A stretch of DNA of 53,588 nucleotides from Prochlorococcus marinus str. MIT 9201 (GTDB lineage Bacteria > Cyanobacteriota > Cyanobacteriia > PCC-6307 > Cyanobiaceae), in contig NZ_JNAL01000011.1 in assembly GCF_000759955.1 (NCBI RefSeq), positions 1 through 53,588 of the forward strand, written 5' to 3'. A model generated the notes under the pieces. That model was not told the origin of the DNA. It ran no database searches and saw only the letters and a list, made by a program, of their open reading frames with translations. This document shows positions 8,446-15,926 of the stretch, piece after piece. The stretch's first letter is position 1. Every line of letters begins with the position of its first letter. Made by a program: the position numbers and the translations under genes.

Positions 8446-8583
8446 ATGAATTTATTAGCTTCTTTTGCTTTAGGTGGTTTCAATCCATGGGCAGCAGGCT
8501 TTGGAATTGGTTCTTTAGTACTTTTTGGTCTTGTTGGTCTTGTGGCAGGTCCAAACTTAAAGAATTTTGATCCTGATGCATAA
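8446..8583 (+). CDS. Small Gly-rich membrane protein, 45 residues
   Basis: From ATG 8446 the protein reads MNLLASFALGG, then one membrane span of about 25 residues full of small-residue packing motifs (AAGFGIGSLVLFGLVGLVAG), then a short polar tail. The frame is open up to an ATG at 8377, but those 23 extra residues are not hydrophobic or obviously conserved in character. A two-codon mini-ORF (ATG TTT TAA from 8433) with GGAG just upstream lies in between and could couple translation. It is not a high-light-inducible protein, since the ExxNGR motif is absent. A terminator follows at 8608. Function unknown. Confidence 0.6.
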   Translation: MNLLASFALGGFNPWAAGFGIGSLVLFGLVGLVAGPNLKNFDPDA

Positions 8584-8607
8584 ATCATCAAATTTAATAT
8601 AGATTTT

Positions 8608-8633
8608 AAAAGACTCATTTGAGTCTTTTTTTA
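8608..8633 (+). terminator. Rho-independent terminator
   Basis: AAAAGACTC (8608-8616), loop ATTT, then GAGTCTTTT (8621-8629) and more T. The 9-bp perfect stem with a T-tract ends the small gene at 8446-8583. Symmetry of the A and T runs means it could also act on the minus strand. Confidence 0.85.
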
Positions 8634-8687
8634 TGCGTTTTTTAAAATTTATTTTTAGAATTAAATTAATTCATATTCTGCCAAAAA

Positions 8688-8957
8688 ATGTTGTTAAATC
8701 CTTTGTATCCATTTGCTTTTTTGAAAATCTCTTCTCTTAAAGCCACTATTGTTTTTTTATCAATACTTTTAATTAAATCAAATTTGCTTAGATTAAAAGG
8801 TGGACTAATAGGAGGCCTTTTTGCCTTGATACTCATTTCGGGGATTTTTGCCTCTAGTACCATAGCTTTAGGATCTTTAGTATATGCTTATAGATTAAAG
8901 AATAAATCTAATGCTGATGATAATCAAATGCAGGATTTAGAAACTGTTAATGTTTAA
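8688..8957 (+). CDS. Small membrane protein, start uncertain
   Basis: The C-terminal 57 residues look like a real small membrane protein: RLKGGLIGGLFALILISG, then ASSTIALGSLVYAYRLKNK, then an acidic tail with Asp, Glu and Asn. ATG 8688 gives 89 residues, but the first 30 (LYPFAFLK, TIVFLSILL) are less convincing, and a TTG at about 8788 would start just before the conserved-looking part. A minus-strand frame covers 8666-8863, so either the start is late or two frames overlap. No recognised family. Confidence 0.5.
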   Translation: MLLNPLYPFAFLKISSLKATIVFLSILLIKSNLLRLKGGLIGGLFALILISGIFASSTIALGSLVYAYRLKNKSNADDNQMQDLETVNV

Positions 8958-8990
8958 GATATTTTATTAATTAATTTAGGGTTGGATAAC

Positions 8991-9107
8991 CTAAAATGGG
9001 GTTCCAGGGATAAAATGTAAGACTAAAAATCCAAAACCGGCAGCAAAAACTATTGATACTGCGATTATAAGGAGGCCTGATGCCATCCCCCCTTCGTTAA
9101 ACGCCAT
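8991..9107 (-). CDS. Small single-span membrane protein, 38 residues
   Basis: ATG at 9105-9107 opens MAFNEGGMASG, one membrane span (LLIIAVSIVFAAGFGFLVL) and a short end HFIPGTPF, with a stop at 8991-8993. AGGAGG and similar purine runs do not precede it. Size and layout resemble the one-helix subunits of photosystems and NDH complexes, but I cannot match it to a named subunit. The window has no other gene in this gap. Function unknown. Confidence 0.6.
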   Translation of the reverse strand: MAFNEGGMASGLLIIAVSIVFAAGFGFLVLHFIPGTPF

Positions 9108-9176
9108 TTAGTTAGTTATTTTTTATTTATAGTAGAACATATTTGTTGCTAGGTAAAAGTTCTAATTACCTATATA

Positions 9177-9356
9177 TCACCCAAATTTATTATTAATGGT
9201 GAATAAAAGTAAAAAAATAGAAGTTAATGAGATGATAAAACCAAATATTATTAATGGTTTAGATTTGACATTTTCTTCTTTCTTGAGCTTACTTTTTAAA
9301 GCAGAAAAATTGCTATCTTTTTTTTTATAAATAAGATTAGAAAAAGGTTTAATCAC
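9177..9356 (-). CDS. Small membrane protein, 59 residues, GTG start
   Basis: GTG at 9354-9356 opens 59 codons to TGA at 9177-9179; a stop six codons upstream rules out a longer start. A polar Lys/Ser/Glu-rich first half (about 33 residues) precedes one hydrophobic span (LIIFGFIISLTSIFLLLFTI) near the C-terminus. The layout is a cytoplasmic N-terminus with a C-terminal anchor. Located between the 38-residue gene and DUF3303, all on the minus strand. No family recognised. Confidence 0.5.
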   Translation of the reverse strand: MIKPFSNLIYKKKDSNFSALKSKLKKEENVKSKPLIIFGFIISLTSIFLLLFTINNKFG

Positions 9357-9378
9357 GATAAATTTTAGATTTAGCTAA

Positions 9379-9696
9379 TTACCCTAAAGTTTTGAACAGA
9401 TTTTTATGGTAATCAACAATATTTTGACAACTTATTACAGGCGTAAATTCCATATGAATGCCAAATTTAGCTCTCCAAGGAGCAAAATGCTCAAAAATTT
9501 CTTTATCACTCTGTGCCTTACATAAACAGACTACCCTGCCCTCACCTGGAGCATGAACTCTAAATAACATCTCAAATTTATCTGTTTTATCTGATTTTGC
9601 AATTTCGCCGTTTTCCCAAGCTTCTACAAATAATTGATAAGCTTTCACTTGGTTCTCAATATCTGGGAATTGGCAGTCAGCAAGAAATAATTGCAT
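9379..9696 (-). CDS. DUF3303 family protein
   Basis: This 105-residue soluble protein matches the cyanobacterial DUF3303 pattern: an N-terminal strand ending in DCQFPD, a helix, then EMLFRVHAPGEGRVVCLCKA (43-62), EIFEHFAPWRAKFG (66-79) and FTPVISCQNIVDY (84-96). The fold is probably a ferredoxin-like dimeric alpha-beta barrel. No catalytic role is established for the family. It is followed 22 bp later by the small membrane gene 9177-9356 on the same strand. Confidence 0.82.
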   Translation of the reverse strand: MQLFLADCQFPDIENQVKAYQLFVEAWENGEIAKSDKTDKFEMLFRVHAPGEGRVVCLCKAQSDKEIFEHFAPWRAKFGIHMEFTPVISCQNIVDYHKNLFKTLG

Positions 9697-9787
9697 TAGG
9701 TATTCTTTAGGTTTTCCTTATTATCCCTCAAATACTTATTTATTAGTTGGACTGTTTGAATTTGAAGATCAGAAAAAGAATATTTAC

Positions 9788-9937
9788 CTAAATAAAGTGA
9801 GAGGATAGAGTCTCAAGGAATTTTCCAATATCTTTTTTATACAAGCTATCTGTGATTTTTAAAGAGAATAATTCATAATCATTTATATCTTTTTTTTTAT
9901 CAAAATTAATATTTCCCTTTAATGAAATATTTTTCAT
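9788..9937 (-). CDS. Possible small protein, 49 residues
   Basis: ATG at 9935-9937 opens 49 codons to a stop at 9788-9790. The product is charged and soluble (MKNISLKGNI, FDKKKDINDYELFSLKI, KKDIGKFLETL). The codon pattern and Lys/Asp/Ile-rich content resemble neighbouring real genes, and it sits in a gap of more than 350 bp between two minus-strand genes. No domain or homologue is recognised, so it could be a chance frame. Confidence 0.4.
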   Translation of the reverse strand: MKNISLKGNINFDKKKDINDYELFSLKITDSLYKKDIGKFLETLSSHFI

Positions 9938-10051
9938 GATTTTATTGATCACTATTTAAAATTTAAACAAATATGAGTAAAAGACAAATTTCTTTACATT
10001 ATGTTTTTTATGAGAGAAATTTCTAAGGCTAATAGATGATTATTTTTTTAT

Positions 10052-10375
10052 TTAAGAATTAATTATTTTTCCTAAGATATATAAAAAAGAATTAGTTAAA
10101 GAAAAAATTACAGTTAATAGAGATGCAATAACGGGTAATAAATTGAACCACAATTGCGAAGTTGTCATTTTTGCATCAATAGGCAGAAAATTGGTTCTTT
10201 TTTTAATTCTTATTTGTAACCAAAAAATAGATAATGGATAAATAATTCTTGAGAAAGTAATTATCAATGAAGGTAAAATACCTTGGTTTGAATAAAGTAT
10301 AAATCCTGAATAAAAGTATAACGTCCAAACTAGAACTCTTTGAATCAGAATTAATCCTTTGCTTTTGCCAGACAT
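10052..10375 (-). CDS. Three-span membrane protein, unknown function
   Basis: The 107 residues hold three hydrophobic segments at about 10-28, 33-53 and 76-101, separated by a basic loop (IRIKKRTNF). Positive residues at the N-terminus and in that loop suggest these face the cytoplasm. It starts 2 bp after the stop of the acetyltransferase gene, so the two are almost certainly translated from one message. No family recognised. Confidence 0.65.
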   Translation of the reverse strand: MSGKSKGLILIQRVLVWTLYFYSGFILYSNQGILPSLIITFSRIIYPLSIFWLQIRIKKRTNFLPIDAKMTTSQLWFNLLPVIASLLTVIFSLTNSFLYILGKIINS

Positions 10376-10377
10376 TA

Positions 10378-10848
10378 TTAATGAGTTTTTATAATTTTAG
10401 ACATTTTATATCTTTCAAAAAAATTTTTATTTATATTAACTTTTTCTTTACGTATAATTTTCCATTTATTTTTAAGAAATAATTTATAACTTATTAAGCT
10501 TGCTTCAGTATAAAGATAATCTAAACCTTCTTTCTTAGCTTCATCTTCTAATTTATGAAGTAACTTAGAGCCAAAGCCTTTTCTTTGGAATTTACTTTTA
10601 CAGTAAAATAACGCAATTCTGTCGGTGGGATATCTTGTGGCAAAAGCAATAATAATTCCTTCTTTACTTATAAGCCATCCTTTCCCTTTAATTATTGACT
10701 TATTAAAATTTGGGTTATTCCATGCTTGGCTTGACCATGCTCTTTTTTGTTCTTGACTATAAATTTTTTCATCTAAATATTGAATTGAATCAAAATAAAC
10801 CTTCTTTAATTCTAGTTGATCTTTTATGGTAATTTGTCTTAAATTCAT
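10378..10848 (-). CDS. GNAT family N-acetyltransferase
   Basis: This 156-residue protein is a single GNAT domain that would transfer an acetyl group from acetyl-CoA to an unknown amine. The acetyl-CoA pyrophosphate loop is KFQRKGFGSKLL (85-96), matching the Q/RxxGxG/A rule. The N-terminal substrate part and the terminal beta strands (YLYTEASLISYKLFLKNKW) are complete. It resembles the YafP-like branch. It is divergent from peptidase E and leads a two-gene unit with the membrane gene at 10052. Confidence 0.9.
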   Translation of the reverse strand: MNLRQITIKDQLELKKVYFDSIQYLDEKIYSQEQKRAWSSQAWNNPNFNKSIIKGKGWLISKEGIIIAFATRYPTDRIALFYCKSKFQRKGFGSKLLHKLEDEAKKEGLDYLYTEASLISYKLFLKNKWKIIRKEKVNINKNFFERYKMSKIIKTH

Positions 10849-10868
10849 ATAAAGATCTTTTATCTAAT

Positions 10869-11549
10869 ATGCCTAATAAAAATATATTCGCAATTGGCGG
10901 AGGAGGTTTTGGTCGTTCATTAGGGTCTCTTGAAATTGAAAAATATATAGTTTCTTTAAGTAATAAAAAAAGACCTAAAATTTGCTTTATTCCAACAGCA
11001 TCTGGAGATAGTAGTTTGTACAAATTAAATTTTTATAGAGCTTTTTCTAAACTTGATTGTATAACAAGCCATATTGATTTCTTCTCGCGGACAGAAAACT
11101 TAGAAGAGAAAGTTTTAACTCAAGACATTATTTATGTTGGCGGAGGGAATACAAAAAGTATGTTAGCTGTCTGGAAAGAATGGAATCTAAATAAAATTTT
11201 GCGAAATGCTTATGATAAAGGAATTGTAATGAGTGGTGTAAGTGCTGGGGCTATTTGTTGGTTTGATAAAGGAATAACTGATTCTTATGCTAATGAATTA
11301 GCCATAATCGATTGCTTAGGCATAATTGAAGGTATTGCTTGCCCGCATTTCGATGAAGAAAAAGAGAGGGAACCTTATGTTAATGATCTCATCAATAAGG
11401 AAATTATTAAATCGTGTATTTGTATAGAGGGGAATTGTGCCTTTCACATAAAAAATAATAATGAATATTCTTCAATAGATTTTGGTAATGGTAGAAAGAG
11501 TTTTAGAGTCTATAAGGAAAATAATACTTTAAAGAAAGAAATCCTTTAA
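10869..11549 (+). CDS. Peptidase E-like serine peptidase (S51 family)
   Basis: S51 peptidases cleave Asp-X dipeptides or, in cyanophycinase, cyanophycin-derived peptides. The 226 residues contain the GGGNT loop (91-95), the nucleophile Ser125 in GVSAGAICWF (123-132) and a conserved PHFDEE (159-164) that supplies His160. Length fits peptidase E rather than the longer cyanophycinase, and Prochlorococcus makes no cyanophycin as far as I know. No signal peptide, so a cytoplasmic enzyme. It is divergent from the GNAT gene with a 20-bp gap. Confidence 0.9.
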   Translation: MPNKNIFAIGGGGFGRSLGSLEIEKYIVSLSNKKRPKICFIPTASGDSSLYKLNFYRAFSKLDCITSHIDFFSRTENLEEKVLTQDIIYVGGGNTKSMLAVWKEWNLNKILRNAYDKGIVMSGVSAGAICWFDKGITDSYANELAIIDCLGIIEGIACPHFDEEKEREPYVNDLINKEIIKSCICIEGNCAFHIKNNNEYSSIDFGNGRKSFRVYKENNTLKKEIL

Positions 11550-11568
11550 TTAAAGAATATATATTATT

Positions 11569-11973
11569 TTATATCTCTTCATTTTTTGAGATTGAAGTAA
11601 ATTCAATACCTTTGTACTTTACAAATGATGCAGTCCATACTTCTTTGGAAAGATTTCCAAGGTATTTTAAAAATTGTTGTGTATCGCCATCTCTTATCCA
11701 TTCGGATTTAATAAATGGAAGCTCTTTCTGCATCCTTTTAGGATGCATATGAACAAGTAGTAAACCTTTTTCTTCAGAAGCCCTTTTTAAAGCACCCTCA
11801 TCACTTCTTTGGAAAACTCTTAATAGGAGATTTAAAATCACCTCTTCTCCAAGTTTCTTAAAATTTTCTGATTTCTCTAAATTATCTTTAATTTCCTTAC
11901 CTCCAAGAGGCATTGCTCTAACAAGGTTTTGCTCTATTAAAGCTATTGCAATTAGATAATCTTGGCTAGCCAT
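11569..11973 (-). CDS. Conserved cyanobacterial hypothetical protein
   Basis: I start this at ATG 11973 (MASQDYLIAIALIEQN), giving 134 residues; a TTG two codons upstream is less likely. The protein is soluble and helical in the first half, with a conserved-looking KGLLLVHMHPKRMQKELPF segment and a C-terminal part rich in Lys and Trp. No enzyme motif is recognised. It converges on peptidase E with a 19-bp gap. Probably restricted to cyanobacteria (inference). Confidence 0.65.
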   Translation of the reverse strand: MASQDYLIAIALIEQNLVRAMPLGGKEIKDNLEKSENFKKLGEEVILNLLLRVFQRSDEGALKRASEEKGLLLVHMHPKRMQKELPFIKSEWIRDGDTQQFLKYLGNLSKEVWTASFVKYKGIEFTSISKNEEI

Positions 11974-12142
11974 ATTCAAAATAATACTTTTTGATATTCT
12001 AACCTCTCGAGTTCATTAAAATCTTTGATGGATATATATTTGCTAAAAGAAGAAAGGAAATAATTTGTTAATTATTTTCTATTAAAATTTTATCTTTCTT
12101 TTTTATTTATGTTAATTAGTAAAATGAAAAATTTTATTTGTT

Positions 12143-12313
12143 ATGAAGATTTTTTGTTTTTATTTTTCCGATATTTTTTGTAGGTCTTTATTTATGCTTG
12201 CCTGGTGTTTGTAATACCAGAAAATTAGAAATGTTTTAATCAAAATTTCAAAATCTGCAGAAGATAAAATTTCTTTAAAAGCTCCAATAGATATTCCCTC
12301 ATTTATTTTCTAA
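12143..12313 (+). pseudogene. Possible remnant of a small secreted-protein gene
   Basis: ATG 12143 is followed by a T-run (ATTTTTT). Shifting frame within that run gives a signal-peptide-like stretch (FFVFIFPIFFVGLYLCLPG, then VCNTRK) that ends at a stop at 12237. A further open stretch in another frame (KISKSAEDKISLKAPIDIP) runs to a stop at 12311. No single frame connects them. This is either a decayed gene or a coincidence in AT-rich DNA. The rest of the gap 11974-12407 shows nothing else. Confidence 0.2.
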
Positions 12314-12407
12314 AGAGTAGGAATGAAAAGAAAACTTTAAAAATAAGAATCGTAGCAGATGCGTGTTTTCGTTAATATGTTTATGGATTAAGTATTACTA
12401 CTAACTA

Positions 12408-13211
12408 ATGAACGATAATATAAGATTTGAATTATCATTTAAAAATATATCTCAGCTAGAAAAAAAACTTAATTTCTGCAGATCAAATAACATTAAAAAT
12501 ATCAATATTCCATGTAAAGGTCTTATTAAGAAAGAATTATTTAGTTCAACTATTAATTATATATCCAAAAACTTTCATCCATTAAATGTAACTTATCATT
12601 ATAGTCTTTTTCATCAATATTCAAAAAACAGAAATAAATCATATCAGGATTTTTTAGAATTTGTTAAAAATTCTCACGCTAATAAAAATTATGAAATTCT
12701 TCTTGTGTCAGGATCAAATAAGAAAAAAAACTTTAATTCAATAGATGCATTAGCTCATTTACAAAAAGAAAAAAATTTAAAAGTTAAATTAGGTATAGCC
12801 TACAATCCATACTTAAAAAAATATTATAAGATTTCTACAGAAAGAGAAAGGTTCGCAAGAAAAATTTCAACAGGATTAATAAATTCAATTTGGTTTCAAT
12901 ATGGCACAGATATTAATGTTCTTCAGAATGAGGTGACTCATCTTAAGTACGTAGCAAAAGAAGAAAAATTAAATCTATTTGGAAGTTTATTTATTCCCTC
13001 TAAACAATTTATAGCGCGCTTTAAATTTCGTCCTTGGAAAGAGGTATATATATCTAAAGAATGTTTATATTCCTTAGAGAATTTTTTTGATTTCACAAAA
13101 GATTTAGTTAGTTTTTATAAAAAAAATAATATTACTCCTGTAATTGAATCTGATTTTTCATCATCAGAGAAACTTGATTTAGTTTATAGTTTTTTAGAAA
13201 ATGAAAGATAA
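12408..13211 (+). CDS. Methylenetetrahydrofolate reductase-like TIM-barrel protein
   Basis: The 267 residues look like a shortened flavin-dependent methylenetetrahydrofolate reductase barrel: FELSFKN at the N-terminus, VTYHYSLFHQ (61-70), the loop EILLVSGSN (96-104), KVKLGIAYNP (125-134), and an IWFQYGTD segment (about 165-172) followed by FGSLFIPSKQF. It lacks the typical MetF length (about 290) and I cannot confirm the folate and FAD residues. It lies 19 bp upstream of a flavoprotein gene on the same strand, so the two are probably an operon. Family assignment is moderate; the reaction is unknown. Confidence 0.6.
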   Translation: MNDNIRFELSFKNISQLEKKLNFCRSNNIKNINIPCKGLIKKELFSSTINYISKNFHPLNVTYHYSLFHQYSKNRNKSYQDFLEFVKNSHANKNYEILLVSGSNKKKNFNSIDALAHLQKEKNLKVKLGIAYNPYLKKYYKISTERERFARKISTGLINSIWFQYGTDINVLQNEVTHLKYVAKEEKLNLFGSLFIPSKQFIARFKFRPWKEVYISKECLYSLENFFDFTKDLVSFYKKNNITPVIESDFSSSEKLDLVYSFLENER

Positions 13212-13230
13212 TTTCTGCCAATAGATAATT

Positions 13231-14397
13231 ATGAAGAGTGATTTTAGATATGACTTAGTAATAATAGGTGGGGGAATATCTGCATGTGTTTTCGCATCGA
13301 AGTATCTAAAAAATAATATTTCAAAAAAAATTGCATTAATTGAAATTGGTCGTGGACTTGGAGGGAGATCAAGTACAAGAATAAGCAAAAGATTTAATGG
13401 ATGGAAACTTAACCATGGGGCTCCAAATTTTAATATATCAAATAGTAAAAATAATCTTCTATTAAAAAGTTATATTGATGAATTATTGGAAAATAAATTT
13501 ATTAAAATTGACGACTCAGATATATTTTTTCTAAATCAAAATTTTAATTCAGAAAAACAAAAAAAATCTGAATTTTCTTGCGGGATTAATTATCTACCAT
13601 TAGGTTCTATGAGTCAATTAGCGCAAAAGATAATCGATTCTAATAATTTAAAGGGGAAAATTGATTTTTTCTTTGAAACTTTAATAGTTGATTTGAAGTT
13701 TAATAATAAGGAATGGTTACTAACATCAAAAAATGGTTGCGAATTTAAATCTAAATATCTTATTTGTTCAACTAATTTGTTGCTACATAAAAGGTCATTG
13801 AAAATATTAAATATAAATCAAATTCCACTAAGAAAGGCTATTCCTTTAAATCATGATAAAAAAATAGATTTAATATTAAATTATTTATCAGAACAATCAT
13901 TTATTCCTAGGTTATCTTTTTTAATATATACAAATGAAAATTATAGTTATAAAGATTTTTATTCTAAAAAACAAAGGTATTTTTTTTTAAGAAAAAATTT
14001 AGAAAATAAATATAAATTTGAAAGAATTATTTTTCAGCGGCAAGATAATAATAAATTAGGAATTGTAGTACATACAAAAAATATTGAATTTATTAATTCT
14101 TATATGAATGCAAAACATGAAAAAGTTTTTAAACAAAAAATAATTACAAATTTCAATAAACTTTTTGAAAATAATTCTGTAGTAAATAAATTAACTTTTG
14201 ATGATGAAATCTCTATTATGAAATGGAGAGCTTCGCAACCTTCTGGAATTGGCGTCCCATTATCTTTACAATTTAGTAGAAAATATAGAATTGGATTTTG
14301 TGGAGACTGGTTTGAAGGAGAAGGATTTGGTAGAATTGAAGGATCAATTTTAAGTGCTTTAATATTAGAGGAAAAAATTAATGGTTTAATTAAATAA
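13231..14397 (+). CDS. Renalase-like FAD/NAD(P)-binding oxidoreductase
   Basis: This 388-residue protein starts with the dinucleotide-binding motif IIGGGISACVFA (11-22), then Glu38 for the ribose and GRGLGGRSSTR (40-50), the GR motif of the amine-oxidase/renalase group. NHGAPNF follows. Near the C-terminus FCGDWFEGEGFGRIEGS contacts the FAD. It is one of the COG3380-type proteins found across cyanobacteria and proteobacteria. The substrate is unknown; renalases oxidise isomeric NAD(P)H. It follows the MetF-like gene by 19 bp and overlaps the convergent kinase-like gene by 12 bp. Confidence 0.85.
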   Translation: MKSDFRYDLVIIGGGISACVFASKYLKNNISKKIALIEIGRGLGGRSSTRISKRFNGWKLNHGAPNFNISNSKNNLLLKSYIDELLENKFIKIDDSDIFFLNQNFNSEKQKKSEFSCGINYLPLGSMSQLAQKIIDSNNLKGKIDFFFETLIVDLKFNNKEWLLTSKNGCEFKSKYLICSTNLLLHKRSLKILNINQIPLRKAIPLNHDKKIDLILNYLSEQSFIPRLSFLIYTNENYSYKDFYSKKQRYFFLRKNLENKYKFERIIFQRQDNNKLGIVVHTKNIEFINSYMNAKHEKVFKQKIITNFNKLFENNSVVNKLTFDDEISIMKWRASQPSGIGVPLSLQFSRKYRIGFCGDWFEGEGFGRIEGSILSALILEEKINGLIK

Positions 14398-14982
14398 TAT
14401 TTTCATAATGTCATCTACATCAGATTTTTTTCTAATAATAAATTTATTTTTATTTTTGTTTATGCTATTTGCTTTGAATTTTTCGTAATAAATGTCCCAA
14501 GATTTTAAGAAGTCATTTTCAGCTTGTTTTTTATTCTTACCTCTTTCTTTTAAATCTCTTTTTAGAACTCTTTTCATACACTCATTTTTTTTATTTTTTA
14601 TTTCTAAAAAATAATAATTCTGAATATTTAAAGTGTTTGCGAATTCTTTGGCAAAAATACCTTCAACAATTAAAAAACTAATATTATTTGTTTTCTTTAA
14701 AGTTTTTTTAATTGATTTCTTTTCGAAATTATAATAACGATCATTTAATGAAAGCCCATGTTTATAGATAAAATCAAAATCTTTTTTTAATAGTTTACAG
14801 TTGAAACTTATACTTCTATCAAAAAAACCTTCTATAAATTTTGATAGTATTATACTTATTAACCCTGTTTTATAATAATTGTCGGTACTTAAAACAAAGC
14901 CATTTTTATTTTTTTTTATAAATTTATTAGATAAAGTTGTTTTACCACTCCCAGAGGGACCACTTATAAATATAAGCTTCAT
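14386..14982 (-). CDS. Uridine kinase-like P-loop NTPase
   Basis: The Walker A motif is GPSGSGKTT (8-16), followed by LSTDNYY (31-37), the Asp-containing strand typical of uridine kinase and phosphoribulokinase. A second strand, SFLIVEGIFA, matches the family's VEGI motif. The lid region is Lys/Arg-rich (KRVLKRDLKERGK). At 198 residues the size fits uridine kinase. The substrate cannot be read from the sequence; a nucleoside or a sugar is likely. Codon use is extremely AT-biased, with long Asn/Lys/Ile runs. Confidence 0.82.
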   Translation of the reverse strand: MKLIFISGPSGSGKTTLSNKFIKKNKNGFVLSTDNYYKTGLISIILSKFIEGFFDRSISFNCKLLKKDFDFIYKHGLSLNDRYYNFEKKSIKKTLKKTNNISFLIVEGIFAKEFANTLNIQNYYFLEIKNKKNECMKRVLKRDLKERGKNKKQAENDFLKSWDIYYEKFKANSINKNKNKFIIRKKSDVDDIMKILFN

Positions 14983-15249
14983 TTTTAATATCTGCTATTT
15001 ATTAAGACTTTAACTTTACTATTAAAAAAAACGTTTAATTTTTGAAAGTACATTTTTTTTTTTTTTTAATTTTTAGACTTATATTAATACCTTTGCAATT
15101 GGTTGAAAGCTTGCATTACTAAAAAATATGTGTCTTTATATAATTGTAAGTAAATTATTTCTATTCAATTAGCTATTTTTTATTACTAATTTCTCTCGAA
15201 AATTGATAATATTAAATTAGAGAGATAATTTTATTACTTATATAATCCA

Positions 15250-15588
15250 ATGATTTCAAAATTTCTAAGCAAACTAAAATCAGTTCTATTTAAAAGTTCG
15301 GTATCTGTTGATGCTCCTTTAAAGAAAGAAAAAAAAGCAACTAAGTCTGCAAAAACTTCAAAAACAAAAACAAAAACAAAAACAAAAACAAAAACCAAAT
15401 CGGTTAATTCTAAAAAAAATATTGAAACTTTAACCACACTTCCTGGTGTTGGAGCAAAAAGTGCAAAAGCTTTGTATGAGGCAGGATTTAAAACAACAAA
15501 AGCAGTTATTGCTGCAGATGAAAAAGATCTTCTTGCTGTATCAGGAGTTGGAATAAATCTTGTTAAGAAGCTTAAAAAGCTCAAATAG
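15250..15588 (+). CDS. Helix-hairpin-helix protein with Lys-Thr tract
   Basis: The C-terminal 50 residues form a double helix-hairpin-helix DNA-binding domain: LPGVGAKSAKALYEAG (64-79) and AVSGVGINLVKKL (96-108). In front lies a basic linker of alternating Lys and Thr (about residues 36-50), encoded by a hexanucleotide repeat. The N-terminus (MISKFLSKLKSVLF) is amphipathic. The basic tail plus hairpin fold suggests non-specific DNA or RNA binding, like a small nucleoid protein (inference). It converges on rpsU. Confidence 0.82.
   Translation: MISKFLSKLKSVLFKSSVSVDAPLKKEKKATKSAKTSKTKTKTKTKTKTKSVNSKKNIETLTTLPGVGAKSAKALYEAGFKTTKAVIAADEKDLLAVSGVGINLVKKLKKLK
15361..15396 (+). repeat. In-frame hexanucleotide microsatellite
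   Basis: About six consecutive copies of ACAAAA encode the Lys-Thr tract of the helix-hairpin-helix protein. The period of six keeps the frame when copies are gained or lost. Confidence 0.8.
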
Positions 15589-15632
15589 TTATATTTTTAA
15601 CCTTTCTAAAATTAAAAGTAGTAATATTAACG

Positions 15633-15663
15633 TTTTGTAAAATTTTTATGGACTTTTACAAAA
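15633..15663. terminator. AT-rich inverted repeat between convergent genes
   Basis: TTTTGTAAAA (15633-15642) and TTTTACAAAA (15654-15663) form a 10-bp stem with an 11-nt loop. It lies exactly between the convergent helix-hairpin-helix gene and rpsU and could end both transcripts. The stem is weak because it has one GC pair. Confidence 0.45.
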
Positions 15664-15840
15664 TCATCTTCTCTTAGCTTTTCTTCTCTGTTGCAACTTT
15701 CTTTTGTATTTTTCAATGGGAGTTTCGTGATGCCTAAGTCTTTTCAAATCTGCAAAAATCCCAGATTTAGATACTTGTCTTTTAAATCTTCTAAGGGCAG
15801 ACTCAATTCCCTCGTTCTCTCCAACTGTTACCTGTGTCAA
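15664..15840 (-). CDS. rpsU: 30S ribosomal protein S21
   Basis: The 58-residue product reads [20 protein letters not shown] and continues with [19 protein letters not shown], the classic S21 pattern, ending in a strongly basic tail. S21 binds the small subunit near the 3' end of 16S rRNA and helps initiation. The start is TTG at 15838-15840; a stop lies three codons upstream and no ATG or GTG is available. The gene is downstream of the salvage pair on the same strand. Identification is secure. Confidence 0.96.
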   Translation of the reverse strand: MTQVTVGENEGIESALRRFKRQVSKSGIFADLKRLRHHETPIEKYKRKLQQRRKAKRR

Positions 15841-15926
15841 AATTTTCTAAATAAAAATTATTCTAGCACCTCAATAGATAATTTTAAACTTAAAACTTTG
15901 ACTGAACGATTTATGCTTTATTTGGC

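Noticed and set aside
8446-8583. High-light-inducible protein
   Set aside because: The ExxNGRxAMxG motif is missing, although the size and one membrane span fit.
15121-15250. Short TCTCTC/GAGAGA inverted repeat upstream of the helix-hairpin-helix gene
   Set aside because: Arms are short and the loop is long and AT-rich; not enough to call an operator.
15234-15584. Minus-strand open frame with a Phe-Val repeat opposite the helix-hairpin-helix gene
   Set aside because: It is the antisense of the Lys-Thr microsatellite; the repeat pattern alone makes the frame open.
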